From positions 62,001 through 126,000 of the forward strand of contig NZ_BOOB01000024.1 in the NCBI RefSeq assembly GCF_016863015.1: a stretch of 64,000 nucleotides of DNA. The letters run 5' to 3'. Made by a program: the position numbers and the translations under genes. Below the pieces are notes generated by a model. That model made no database searches, had not been told where the DNA came from, and saw only the letters and a program-made list of their open reading frames with translations. The stretch is from Microbispora amethystogenes. GTDB lineage: Bacteria > Actinomycetota > Actinomycetes > Streptosporangiales > Streptosporangiaceae. Shown here one piece after another: positions 47,380 through 55,820 of the stretch. How positions within the stretch are numbered: position 1 is the stretch's first letter; each line of letters opens with the position of its first letter.

Positions 47380-47753
47380 CGAAACCCCAGATGCGGCGAA
47401 CTCGGACCGCCGTGACGCGCGGTGCCTCCGGGACGTCGCCCCCTCTGGACCCCCTCTCGGCACACCTCGTCCCAAGCGATCATGTGGCCCCATGCCGCGT
47501 CCAGCCGGTGTACGAGAAGGCCATCTCGCGATCTATCGACTATTCAAGCACTAATTGCCTCAATTGCCATATAGGTATCGTTTGTGCCAGTTACGGACTG
47601 ATATGTTCCTGGTTTTCGGCTCTGTCATAGATTCGAGTTGTTACCCAAGGTCCCGCCGAATCACCGTGCGTCATCCACGGCGGTGAGCTCTGTGGCGGTA
47701 ATTTCCGGAGTTTCGTCACCGCCGTGGAGGACGCGGCCGTCGCTTACGGCGCT
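47380..47753. other. 374-bp intergenic region, AT-rich, with a long inverted repeat
   Basis: No gene is seen. The centre (about 47520-47640) is much less GC-rich than the window and holds the promoter side of the XRE/NB-ARC gene. A perfect 13-bp inverted repeat, TCCACGGCGGTGA (47674-47686) and TCACCGCCGTGGA (47716-47728), has a 29-nt loop. It lies just beyond the stop of the oxidoreductase gene, where it may terminate transcription. Confidence 0.6.
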
Positions 47754-48947
47754 TTACGCCGGTTCCCTTACGGCCGGGGATGCCGCCTGCTTGTGGGTGA
47801 TCGGGCGGCGCCGGGCCGGCAGGCCGAGCGTCGGGTTGGCGACGCCCCAGGCGGCGCCCTTGCAGACCAGTTCCTTGTAGAAGGCGGCGAACCGCCCGGT
47901 CAGAGCCGCCCGTACGGCGCGGTCGTCGGCGGTGACGACCTGGATCAGACCGTCCCTGCGGCCCAGCGAGACACACTGGTTGAAGTAGCGGATCGGCACG
48001 TGGGGGAGCTTCCCGCCGGTCAGGCGCGCCGCGATCGCGTCGGCGGCCTGCCAGGCGCTCGGGGTGCCCGAGGCGCACGACATCCGCAGCGGCTTGTTCC
48101 CCGGGCCCATCGCCAGGGCCGCGTCGCCGACGGCGTACACGTCCGGGTGAGAGACCGAGCGCAGCGTCCCGTCGACCACGATCTGACCGGTGTCGCCGAC
48201 CTCCAGGGTGGTCGCCTTCGCGATGGGGTGGACCGCGAAGCCGGTGGCCCACACGGTGACGTCGGCCGGGATCGCCGTGCCGTCGGCGGTGACGACGCGG
48301 TCGGCTTCGACGGAGGCGACGGTGACGTGCTCGTGGACGGTGACGCCGAGCCTGGCGAAGACCTTCCGCAGGTGCTCGCGGCCCCTGGGCGAGAGCCAGT
48401 CGCCGAGCCCGTCGCTGGCGGCGATGGCGACGCCGAGATCCGGGCGGGCCTCGGCGATCTCGGCCGCGGCCTCCAGGCCGGTGAGCCCCCCGCCGACGAC
48501 GACCACGGTCTGCCCGGCGCGGAGCCGGGCCAGGCGCTCGCGCAGCCGCAGCGCGCCGGGACGGCTCGCGATCTCGTACGCGTGCTCGGCGGTTCCCGGC
48601 ACGCCCTGGGGGTTCCAGCCGCTGCCGAGGGCGTAGACGAGCGTGTCGTAGGCGAGTTCTCCGTCGCCGTCCGCGCCGGTGACGGAGACGGTCCTGCGGT
48701 CGGCGTCGACGCCGGTGACCTTCGCGATCCTCACGTCGACGCCGGTGCCAGCGAACATCTCGCCGAGCGGCCGGGGCCTGAGGTGCTGGCCGGTCGCCAG
48801 CTGGTGCATGCGGACGCGTTCCACGAAATCGGGCTCGGCGTTGACGAGGGTGATGGCGACGTCCTCGCGGCGGAGCCGCTTCGCGAGGCGTCCGGCGGTG
48901 ATGGCTCCGGTGTATCCGGCGCCGAGGACGACGATGCGGTGCTGCAT
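47754..48947 (-). CDS. FAD-dependent pyridine nucleotide oxidoreductase (NDH-2-like)
   Basis: 397 aa. The N-terminal FAD site is IVVLGAGYTGAITAGRL. The central NAD(P)H site is VVVVGGGLTGLEAAAE. The second FAD motif is VYAVGDAA. The shape matches type II NADH dehydrogenases and related ferredoxin/quinone reductases. No C-terminal membrane anchor is obvious. It lies 92 bp downstream of the ECF41 sigma factor on the same strand. ECF41 genes are typically adjacent to an oxidoreductase or decarboxylase target gene, which suggests it belongs to that regulon. Confidence 0.85.
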   Translation of the reverse strand: MQHRIVVLGAGYTGAITAGRLAKRLRREDVAITLVNAEPDFVERVRMHQLATGQHLRPRPLGEMFAGTGVDVRIAKVTGVDADRRTVSVTGADGDGELAYDTLVYALGSGWNPQGVPGTAEHAYEIASRPGALRLRERLARLRAGQTVVVVGGGLTGLEAAAEIAEARPDLGVAIAASDGLGDWLSPRGREHLRKVFARLGVTVHEHVTVASVEADRVVTADGTAIPADVTVWATGFAVHPIAKATTLEVGDTGQIVVDGTLRSVSHPDVYAVGDAALAMGPGNKPLRMSCASGTPSAWQAADAIAARLTGGKLPHVPIRYFNQCVSLGRRDGLIQVVTADDRAVRAALTGRFAAFYKELVCKGAAWGVANPTLGLPARRRPITHKQAASPAVREPA

Positions 48948-49039
48948 GCCCGTGCTCCTGTCGTGTGGTCGTTTGCCCTTGAACCGGGCAGCGCGCCGTT
49001 TGCTGACAGGAGCGGGATGTGAAGCGCCTCACACCGCGC

Positions 49040-49984
49040 TCAGAAGGCGGCGGCCAGCGGCTTCCCGTGGTCGGCGAGCGCCCAGCGCGCCGTGGCACGT
49101 TCGAGCTTGTCGGGGTTGACCTGGTTGCGGCACGCGGCGATGCCCTCGGCGGTGACCTCCAGGCACATGACGCCGACGACCCGGCCGTCCACGACGGCCA
49201 CGACGGCGGGGTCGCCGTTGGCGGTCGACGCGTAGAGTTCGGGCGCGCCCCCGGCGAGGGCGCGCTTGGCCTCGCCGGGCTTGAACAGACCTCTGAGGAA
49301 CTTCGCGACCGCGACGGCGCCCTCGAACGCCTTGGCGCGGGCGGGCACCTTCCCGCCGCCGTCGCCGATCGAGACGGCGTCCTCGATGAGCAGCCGTACG
49401 AGCGGCTCGATCCGGCCGCTGGCGGCGGCCGCGAGGAACTCCTCGACGACCCGCCGGGCGGCGGCCTGGTCGATCTCGGCACGGGCCCTGCCGTCCGCGA
49501 CGTGCTTCCTCGCGCGGTGGAAGATCTGCTGGCTGGCGGCCTCGGTGATGTCGAGGATCTCGGCGATCTCCCGGTGCGGGTAGCCGAAGGCCTCCCGCAG
49601 CACGTACACCGCCCGCTCGCTCGGGGAGAGGCGCTCCATGAGGGTGAGGACCGCGTACGAGACCGACTCGCGCTGCTCGGCGGTGTCGGCCGGGCCGAGC
49701 ATCGGGTCTCCGGCGAGCAGCGGTTCGGGTAGCCACTGGCCCACGTAGGTCTCGCGGCGCGCCCGCGCGGAGGTGAGCAGGTTGAGGCACAGGTTGGTGA
49801 GCACCTTCGTCAGCCAGGCCTCGGGGACCTCGACGCGGCCGACGTCGGCGGCCTGCCAGCGCAGGAACGTCTCCTGTACGGCGTCCTCGGCCTCCCCGGC
49901 GGACCCGAGGAGGCGGTAGGCGATGGCCTCCAGGCGCGGCCTGGCCGCCTCGAACCGGTCGACGTCGCTCGCGGTCAAGGGCAT
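49040..49984 (-). CDS. ECF41-family RNA polymerase sigma factor (SigJ-like) with SnoaL-like tail
   Basis: 314 aa. Sigma region 2 (RLEAIAYRLLGSAGEAEDAVQETFLRW) and region 4 (LSPSERAVYVLREAFGYPHREIAEILDITEAASQQIFHRARKHV) are clear. The ECF41 hallmarks are present: WLPEPLL in the linker and a C-terminal SnoaL-like domain ending in NQVNPDKL. In this family the C-terminal domain works as a built-in regulator in place of a separate anti-sigma factor. The ATG at 49984 gives the full region 2. Confidence 0.92.
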   Translation of the reverse strand: MPLTASDVDRFEAARPRLEAIAYRLLGSAGEAEDAVQETFLRWQAADVGRVEVPEAWLTKVLTNLCLNLLTSARARRETYVGQWLPEPLLAGDPMLGPADTAEQRESVSYAVLTLMERLSPSERAVYVLREAFGYPHREIAEILDITEAASQQIFHRARKHVADGRARAEIDQAAARRVVEEFLAAAASGRIEPLVRLLIEDAVSIGDGGGKVPARAKAFEGAVAVAKFLRGLFKPGEAKRALAGGAPELYASTANGDPAVVAVVDGRVVGVMCLEVTAEGIAACRNQVNPDKLERATARWALADHGKPLAAAF

Positions 49985-50050
49985 GCCCCGATCCTAGGTC
50001 GCCGATCCGCCGCCCCCGCGCCGGGCCCGCGGCCGGCGTCCGGGCCGGTA

Positions 50051-50106
50051 GTTCAGGGCCCGGTGCTCAGGGCTCGGTGCTCAGGGCTCGGTGCTCAGGC
50101 CTCGGT
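50051..50106. repeat. 14-bp tandem repeat, four copies
   Basis: Unit GCTCAGGGCTCGGT: two perfect copies (50065-50078, 50079-50092) flanked by copies with one or two changes. It overlaps the 3' end and stop codon of the NADAR gene and lies upstream of the sigma factor gene. Confidence 0.8.
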
Positions 50107-50685
50107 CGCGAGGATGTCGCGGGCGGTCATCAGGGCGAAGCCGAGCAGGTTGAGGCCCTGCCAGGTGGCGGGGGAGGCGGCGCGTTCGTCGCCGGCGGTC
50201 AGGCCGATGCCCCAGATCCGGTCGTTGGGGCTGGCCTCCACCAGGACCCGGCCGGTGGTCGCGAGCAGGAAGCGGCGCAGGTCCGCGTTCTGGCCGAACT
50301 TGGCGACGCTGCCGCGGACCACGATGTCGAACCGCCGTGCGTTCCAGACCTGCTCGTCGAAGTCGCGTACGGCCCGGCCGAGGGTCTTGGCCTCGTTCGG
50401 GTGACCGGCGGCGAGGACCTTCGCCGCGGTCTGGTCGTCGCCGAACAGCCAGGCCTTGTGCGCCATCATGTAGTGCTCGGCGGAGGCGAAGGTGTGGCCG
50501 TCCTCGGTGAAGGCGACCGGCCACCACTGGGACAGGCAGCCGGGGCCGACGCCGCCGTCGCGCGGCGGCCGGTGACCCCAGAAGTACAGGTAGCGGAGGG
50601 CGTGGCCCGCCCGCTCCGCGGCGACCGCCTCGTCCACGCTGCGCGGCAGCACGATCTGCTCAGACACGCCCACACCGTGCCACAT
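50095..50685 (-). CDS. NADAR (DUF1768) family protein, putative N-glycosidase
   Basis: 196 aa. Family motifs are LYFWGHRPP, CLSQWWPVAFTEDGHTFASAEHYMMAHKAWLFGD, NDRIWGIGL and the C-terminal WQGLNLLGFALMTARD. NADAR proteins are linked to removal of damaged or modified ribosyl groups (riboflavin-intermediate or ADP-ribose chemistry). The start is uncertain: ATG 50685 as given, or a GTG a few codons later (VSEQIVLP). It stands alone between the sigma factor and a nuclease gene. Confidence 0.85.
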   Translation of the reverse strand: MWHGVGVSEQIVLPRSVDEAVAAERAGHALRYLYFWGHRPPRDGGVGPGCLSQWWPVAFTEDGHTFASAEHYMMAHKAWLFGDDQTAAKVLAAGHPNEAKTLGRAVRDFDEQVWNARRFDIVVRGSVAKFGQNADLRRFLLATTGRVLVEASPNDRIWGIGLTAGDERAASPATWQGLNLLGFALMTARDILATEA

Positions 50686-50714
50686 CCGATCTCGTCCCCG
50701 CCATCGACTTATGC

Positions 50715-50754
50715 CCCCCGCTGCTGCGGCGGCGCGCCGCCGCCGCAGCGGGGG
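50715..50754. terminator. Long GC hairpin after the HNH nuclease gene
   Basis: A 20-bp arm (CCCCCGCTGCTGCGGCGGCG) pairs with the adjoining 20 bp with a single mismatch. It lies 7 bp beyond the nuclease stop on the minus strand and is a strong terminator candidate. Confidence 0.65.
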
Positions 50755-50760
50755 AGGGGA

Positions 50761-51393
50761 TCAGCAGTAGCCGAGCATGGTGGTCAGGGCAGACTTCTCG
50801 GCGCTCTGCAGGGTGAGGCCGTAGTACCACTTCACCTGGATCCACGCGCGGGCGTAGGTGCACCAGAAGGAGGTCAGGGACGGCTTCCAGGTGGTGGGGT
50901 CCTGGTCGCCCTTGGCCTGGTTGACGTTGTCGGTGACGGCCCACAGCTCGGGGCCGCCGAGGTCGTTGGCGTACGCCTGGCGCTGGGCGGTGGTCCAGGC
51001 CCAGGCGCCGGACCGCCAGGCCTCGGCGAGGGGGACCATGTGGTCGATGTCGACGTCGGAGGCCGCGTGCCAGGTCGCTCCGTCGTACGGGCTGTACCAG
51101 CTGCCGGAGACGGAGGCGCAGCTCGAGTCGGTCACGACGCCGCTGCCGTCCCGCTTGAGCACCTGCTCGCGGGTGTTGCAGGTGCCCGAGATGGTGATCC
51201 AGTGCGGGAAGAGGTCGCGGTTGTAGGTCGACTGGTGCGACTCGGCGGCCACGGTGAGCGAGGCCAGCCGGGAGGCGGCGGTGCTCGCCGACGGGATGTT
51301 CGGCGGCGTGGCGAGGGAGGGGCCGGTGGTCAGGGTGAGGAGGAGGGACAGGGCGCCGAGTGCGGTGGCGAGGGCGGCGAAGGCTCGTTTCAC
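50761..51393 (-). CDS. Secreted HNH-type endonuclease (DUF1524 family)
   Basis: 210 aa. The N-terminus is a signal peptide: MKRAF, a long Ala/Leu core, cleavage likely near ATPP at about residue 28. The nuclease core has DVDIDHMVPLAEAW (HNH His) and DNVNQAKGDQDPTTW (Asn and Asp), followed by a Trp-rich C-terminus. Conserved Cys residues suggest disulfides outside the cell. The role is extracellular DNA degradation for nutrients or competition. It is monocistronic with its own terminator. Confidence 0.88.
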   Translation of the reverse strand: MKRAFAALATALGALSLLLTLTTGPSLATPPNIPSASTAASRLASLTVAAESHQSTYNRDLFPHWITISGTCNTREQVLKRDGSGVVTDSSCASVSGSWYSPYDGATWHAASDVDIDHMVPLAEAWRSGAWAWTTAQRQAYANDLGGPELWAVTDNVNQAKGDQDPTTWKPSLTSFWCTYARAWIQVKWYYGLTLQSAEKSALTTMLGYC

Positions 51394-51885
51394 GAGCGTC
51401 CCCTTCTGCCTGCTGCTCCGGCCAGGAGAGGGGGCTGGACACGAACGGAGCAGTCAGACAGCTCGGAGATTCGCTAATGGCGATAAATCCGGAAATAGCA
51501 GGTCGTAGTTAGGCAAATTGACCTTTTTTGTCGGGCTTCGCCGACGACTTCCGCGACGTACGGTCGTACCTGCTCAAAAGGCCTTTCAGCGCCGCAGGAG
51601 GCGAGGTACGCCCCGTCATCGAGCAAATGAAGATTGTGTAAACGGCGGTGGATCAGCCCTCCCGGTGACCCCGGCCGCATCTGTTGGGAGGTTCGTCCCG
51701 CGACGGTTCGCCCGCCGCGCCAGGCGAGCGATCAATATCGTGTGTGCCGAGACAATGGAGGAGAACAGGCGCGACACCCCGGCCAGGCTCTGGAAGAGCG
51801 ACCGGGCGCGGGCGCCGCCCGGTTCGTCGTGGAGCATCGAGGCGGCGTGCCTCGATGCCGCGGTTCGAGAGAGGAGGAGAAACGC
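51394..51885. other. 492-bp intergenic region between divergent genes
   Basis: It holds promoters for the nuclease (leftward) and the hydrolase (rightward). The part nearest the nuclease is AT-richer, with a T6 run at about 51528 and a short GTCGG-GCTTCG-CCGAC hairpin next to it. I see no supported gene. A weak ORF reading in frame with the hydrolase upstream of its ATG has no family features. Confidence 0.5.
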
Positions 51886-52596
51886 ATGGCGACGTTCGTC
51901 CTCGTGCCCGGCGGTTGGCACGGCTCCTGGTCGTTCGAGGCGGTGGTTCCGCTGCTGGAACGGGCCGGTCATGCCGTACACGCCCTGACCCTGACCGGTC
52001 TGCGGCCGGACGACGACGCCGCGACGGTCGCGACCGCCAACCTCGACACGCACGCCGGCGACGTGCTGCGCCTCCTCGATCGCGCGCACGTCACGGGCGC
52101 GACGCTGGTCGGCCACAGCTACGGCGGGATGGTGATCGCCGCCGCCGCCGATCGCGCCGACGGCCGCGTCTCACGACTGGTGCATCTCGACGCCTACGTG
52201 CCACGCGACGGGGAGTCGTGCTGGTCGTCGACGACCGAGCGCTACCGGGAGGCGTTCGCGTCGGGCGCCGCGACCACCGGCTACGCCGTCCGGCCGCCGG
52301 TCGGCGTGGATCCTCGTTGCCGTCCCCATCCCCTCGCCTCGTTCCTGCAGACGATCCGGCTCACAGGCGCGCTCGCCCGGGTGCCCCGCCGGGAGTTCGT
52401 CTACTGCTCGGGATGGGAGGACCGGACGCCGTTCACCGCGCTCCGCAACCGGCTCCACGCCGATCCCGAGTGGCAGGTCCACGACCTCCCGACCGGCCAC
52501 GACGCGATGCGCGAGGCCCCGGAGGCGGTCGCCGCCCTACTGCTCGGCGAACGAATCACGCACGCGTCGCCGCCGAGACGGCACGCTTGCCATTGA
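51886..52596 (+). CDS. Alpha/beta-fold hydrolase (esterase-like)
   Basis: 236 aa. The oxyanion region is FVLVPGGWHGSW; the nucleophile is Ser in VGHSYGGMV; the terminal catalytic His is in TGHDAM. The cap region is short. The ATG at 51886 is preceded by GAGGAGGA at good distance; the frame extends upstream without conservation. It resembles the plant methyl-esterase/EstC-type group. Substrate unknown. A decayed LuxR regulator follows it immediately. Confidence 0.85.
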   Translation: MATFVLVPGGWHGSWSFEAVVPLLERAGHAVHALTLTGLRPDDDAATVATANLDTHAGDVLRLLDRAHVTGATLVGHSYGGMVIAAAADRADGRVSRLVHLDAYVPRDGESCWSSTTERYREAFASGAATTGYAVRPPVGVDPRCRPHPLASFLQTIRLTGALARVPRREFVYCSGWEDRTPFTALRNRLHADPEWQVHDLPTGHDAMREAPEAVAALLLGERITHASPPRRHACH

Positions 52597-53345
52597 GGGC
52601 CGCACAGGCCCCACCGGTGCACCTGCCGCGATCTACGCCGGCCGGCTCGGCGCCCCGGGGGAGGAGGTCGCCGCCGACCTGGAGCGGTCGGCGGAGCGTG
52701 CGCGGACGCGCGGTGGCGCGGCCGCCGCAGGCGCGTTCCTGAAGCGTGCGGCGGAGCTGACGCCGGCGCCGTTCCGCCGCGCGCAGCGGCTGATCGCCGC
52801 GGCGGAGGCCAAGCAAGATCTCGACGCGGCCGAGGCCTCCTGCGACGAGATCGACGCCGTCAAGGACGTCACCGGCAACCCGCTGCCGGAGTACGGGCGG
52901 CTCTTCCTCGCGGCGTACCGCGGTCAGGCCCGCGAGGCGGAGCCCTGACAGAACGGATCCGCGCCGACGCGTACGCCCGCGAACTCGCCGGGCAGGCGTT
53001 CGAGCGGCTGGCGGGTGTCACTCGTCCGGTGGGGACCGGCTACGCGTGCGGCGTGCCGGCGACGGCGGAGGCGCAGCTGCGCGCGAGTGGCGAGGCCCCG
53101 CGCGTACGCGCGCAGGGGCCGGCGGTGCGGTTCACCGAACAGGAGCTCAACGTGGCGCGCCTCGCCCGCGAGAGCCTGACGAACCGGACATCGGCGCGCG
53201 GCTGTTCATCAGCGCGCGGACCGCCGAACACCACCTGCGCAAGGTCTTCACGAAGCTCGGCATCAGGGGACGCGCCGAGCTGAAGACCGCGCTCGCCGAG
53301 CTCGACCAGGCGGAGCCGCCCGCGGGCTCGAAATCGACGCCTTGA
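52590..53345 (+). pseudogene. Remnant of a LAL/LuxR-type regulator (frameshifted, internally deleted)
   Basis: Translation from about 52590 gives VAADLERSAERARTRGGAAA and FLKRAAELTP, matching the mid-region of the two intact LAL regulators at 56919-62674 (VRSADRARARGG, RAVELTPDP); it ends at TGA 52946-52948. A second piece to about 53180 (FTEQELNVARLARESLTN) is the start of a LuxR HTH. The HTH continues in another frame (DIGARLFISARTAEHHLRKVF) after apparent loss of one base in the C-run near 53183 (AACCGGAC where AACCCGGAC is expected). The ATPase and most of the TPR region are absent, so it is non-functional. Confidence 0.82.
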
Positions 53346-53425
53346 CGGCGTCCCTGAGCCCGGACGGGTGCCGCCCTCGCCATGGTCTGCGAGTGCTCGC
53401 GTACGAGTGTCCGGGAGCGGGACGC

Positions 53426-54490
53426 TCACGAGCGTGACTCCGGTGGCACCCACTCGAAGGTGGGGCCCGCCATGGCGCCGTCCGCGTCCGGCAGCAGCAG
53501 CAGGGCGTCGGCCTGGGCCCGGAGCGCGTACATGGTGCCGACGGCGGCCCCGAGCAGGCTCGGCTCGCCGTCGAACGCCTGCTCCAGCTGGTTCAGCAGG
53601 GTGCAGTAGGCGCGGTTGAACTCCTCCTGCGCGGTCCGGATGACGCTGCCCGGGGCGTGGTCGGACAGCCGCGGATCGGGCCGCATCGGCCGTACGGCGG
53701 CCGGGTCCACCGAGACCGGCTCACCGGTCGGCCCGGACCGCGGGGTGTCGCCCCGCCGGTAGCGCCGGCCGAGTTTGAGCTCCTGGAAGCGGTAGTAGTG
53801 CCCGACCTCGTCCCGATCGGGGTGGAACACGTCCTGGTCCCCGTCCCAGACCTCGCCCCGGGCGGTGCCCTCGCCCTCTTCGACGATCTCCTTCAGCGCC
53901 CCCAGCGCCGACTCCAGATCCTCCACCCCGAACAACGAGCCGGTGGTGTGCCGGAAACGGCCGCCGGTCACCTGGCGGGCGGGGTCGCCGCAGAAGACCT
54001 CCCGCTCGCCGAGCCGCTCGCACAGGTGGCGCAGCCCTTGTTCGATCGCGTCGTAGAACTGCCCGATCGTCTCGTAGCCGTCGCCCTGTGCCGGGGCGCC
54101 GGGCGGCGCGGGCCGTTCCAGGCGCAGGAACATCTCCAGCGCCTCCGGGCCGAACGGGAGCAGCGACAGTTCCAGGTCGCTATGGGGCAGCCGCCGGGGG
54201 TACGGCGGCAGCATCCCGGGCATGTCGAGACGCGGCCGACCGCCGACGGCGTTGAGCAGGTTCGCCGCCAGCGCCAGGTGCAGCATCTCCTCGGCGAAGA
54301 CGCTGCCCACCACCTCCACGGCCTCCGGATTGTCCTCCGGCCGCAGTGAGTACAGCGCGCACAGGTACGACGGCAGCGTCGCGTGTTCCAGCTCGACCGC
54401 CCACTGCAGGTGCTCACGCAGACTGTCGAGCGTGTCGATCCCCGCTCGGCCGGGAGCGGCAGTGGTCCCCCTCGGTTCCGGATGCGTCAT
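53426..54490 (-). CDS. Ferritin-like protein of the VioB/RebD C-terminal type
   Basis: 354 aa. A ferritin-like helical bundle carries Glu/His metal-ligand patterns: HLQWAVELEHATLPSYLCALYS, EVVGSVFAEEMLHLALAANLLNAVGG and EVGHYYRFQELKLGRRY. This is the domain found in iminophenylpyruvate dimer synthases (VioB, RebD), but here as a stand-alone protein. No bisindole pathway partner is present. The ATG at 54490 lies 7 bp after the STAS gene stop, so the two are probably one transcript. The reaction is unknown. Confidence 0.8.
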   Translation of the reverse strand: MTHPEPRGTTAAPGRAGIDTLDSLREHLQWAVELEHATLPSYLCALYSLRPEDNPEAVEVVGSVFAEEMLHLALAANLLNAVGGRPRLDMPGMLPPYPRRLPHSDLELSLLPFGPEALEMFLRLERPAPPGAPAQGDGYETIGQFYDAIEQGLRHLCERLGEREVFCGDPARQVTGGRFRHTTGSLFGVEDLESALGALKEIVEEGEGTARGEVWDGDQDVFHPDRDEVGHYYRFQELKLGRRYRRGDTPRSGPTGEPVSVDPAAVRPMRPDPRLSDHAPGSVIRTAQEEFNRAYCTLLNQLEQAFDGEPSLLGAAVGTMYALRAQADALLLLPDADGAMAGPTFEWVPPESRS

Positions 54491-54497
54491 CAGAGCT

Positions 54498-55007
54498 CTA
54501 CCTCCATTGTCGATCGTGGTGCGCGTGACCGGTCGTCCATAAGGACCGGACGGCCGCCGCGCCTGTGACAGCCCCGGGACTCTCTCCGCGATCTCCGGTC
54601 CCCGCCGCCGCGTCCTCGCAGGCGGCGGCGAGGGCCTGCTCGACCGTGCCGTACACCGGAAGGAGCGGGTCGAGCCGGACGATCCGGAGCAGACGTGCGG
54701 GGGCGCCGCGGACCCCGGCCAGGCGCACGCCCGCAGCGTCGTCGGCGGCATGGCGGGCGGCCGAGATCAGCACCCGCAAGCCCGAGCAGTCCATGAAGGA
54801 AACCCCGGTCAGGTCGAAGACCACGGTGTCGCCCGGCCGGCGGACACGGCCGACGTAGCGGGCCAGCAGGTCGCTGCTGGCGAGGTCGATCTCACCGCCG
54901 ACCGTGATCAGGCTCGTGCCGGGAAGGTGCCGATGCCGCAGCGTCAGCGACGTGGCGGAGGTCTTCGCGGGGGCGGCCGTGAGCTCGAGTTGGAGGGAGG
55001 CGACCAT
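54498..55007 (-). CDS. STAS-domain anti-sigma factor antagonist
   Basis: 169 aa. The STAS core is at about residues 20-110: LITVGGEIDLASSDLL, DTVVFDLTGVSFMDCSGLRVLISAARHA. The Ser in DCSG is the expected phosphorylation site for an anti-sigma kinase. A 50-residue Ala/Gly-rich and His-containing tail is not part of the fold. No partner kinase lies in the window. It is co-directional with the ferritin-like gene, which suggests a stress-response role for both. Confidence 0.88.
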   Translation of the reverse strand: MVASLQLELTAAPAKTSATSLTLRHRHLPGTSLITVGGEIDLASSDLLARYVGRVRRPGDTVVFDLTGVSFMDCSGLRVLISAARHAADDAAGVRLAGVRGAPARLLRIVRLDPLLPVYGTVEQALAAACEDAAAGTGDRGESPGAVTGAAAVRSLWTTGHAHHDRQWR

Positions 55008-55042
55008 GCGCGCACCTGGACCTTTCGTGTCGGCGTCTGTCG

Positions 55043-55071
55043 CCCGGTCTCCGCGGTGAGCGGAGACCGGG
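55043..55071. terminator. Perfect 12-bp hairpin after the hydrolase pair
   Basis: CCCGGTCTCCGC and GCGGAGACCGGG are exactly complementary with a 5-nt loop. It lies 26 bp beyond the hydrolase stop on the minus strand and before the STAS gene start. Confidence 0.65.
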
Positions 55072-55097
55072 GCCGGTTCAGGCGGTCCTGCGGAGTC

Positions 55098-55820
55098 TCA
55101 CCGCCGCGCGTGGTCGGCGGCGTCGCGGATGACGACGGTCACGGCGTCGGGCTGTGACGCGGCGACCGCGTGTGACGCGCCCGCGATCTCCCGGGTCCGG
55201 CGGGCGCCGGCGCGCTCGGCCATGAAGCGCAGCGCCGCGGCCGGGATGTTGAGGTCGCGCTCGCCGTGGACGAACCAGGACGGGATGGTGCGCCAGGCGG
55301 GCTCGTCCGCCGTCAGCGCGCCGGTCAGGGCGCGTTCGGTCACCGGCCGCTGGGTCGCCGCCATCAGGGCGGCCTCGCCGGCGTCGAGGTCGGCGCAGAA
55401 CTGGTGGTGGAACCTGTCCGCCGCGATGCGGAACTCGTTGCCGCCGGAGACGACCGGATAGGCCTCCAGCGCCGCGCCCAGAGTGCTGCCCTCGAACTTG
55501 CCGGACAGCAGCAACGCGTTCTCGCCTGGCTCGGGGGCGAAGGCGGCGACGTAGACCAGGGCGCGCACGGCCGGGTGGCCGGCCGCGGCCTGGGTGACGA
55601 CCATGCCGCCGTACGAGTGGCCGACGAGGACGACCGGGCGGCCGAGGCCGGCGATCACGTCGCGCACGTACGCGGCGTCGCCCTCGACGCTGCGCAGTGG
55701 GTTGGCCGCGGCGACGACGGACAGGCCGTGGGTGTGCAGGCGCTGGATGACGCGGTTCCAGGAGGCCGATTCGGCGAAGGCGCCGTGGACCAGGACGACG
55801 ACGGGCTGCTGCTCGCTCAT
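55098..55820 (-). CDS. Alpha/beta-fold hydrolase (esterase-like)
   Basis: 240 aa. VVVLVHGAFAESASW forms the oxyanion region; the nucleophile is in VGHSYGGMV; a late Asp is in HGERDLNIP and the His in AGASHAVA. It is similar in layout to the hydrolase at 51886. Its start overlaps the stop of the esterase encoded upstream (ATGA), so the two are translationally coupled. Substrate unknown; there is no signal peptide, so it is cytoplasmic. Confidence 0.87.
   Translation of the reverse strand: MSEQQPVVVLVHGAFAESASWNRVIQRLHTHGLSVVAAANPLRSVEGDAAYVRDVIAGLGRPVVLVGHSYGGMVVTQAAAGHPAVRALVYVAAFAPEPGENALLLSGKFEGSTLGAALEAYPVVSGGNEFRIAADRFHHQFCADLDAGEAALMAATQRPVTERALTGALTADEPAWRTIPSWFVHGERDLNIPAAALRFMAERAGARRTREIAGASHAVAASQPDAVTVVIRDAADHARR

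Noticed and set aside
48948-49010. ECF41-type promoter before the oxidoreductase (TGTCA at 49008-49004, minus strand)
   Set aside because: A matching CGTC -10 element at the expected distance was not found; too weak to list.
51528-51555. Rho-independent terminator (T-run plus hairpin)
   Set aside because: The T-run precedes the hairpin on the plus strand and becomes an A-run after it on the minus strand, so orientation is wrong for both.
51518-51888. Coding sequence upstream of the hydrolase ATG
   Set aside because: Open frames here have no conserved features, and the ATG at 51886 has a strong ribosome binding site.
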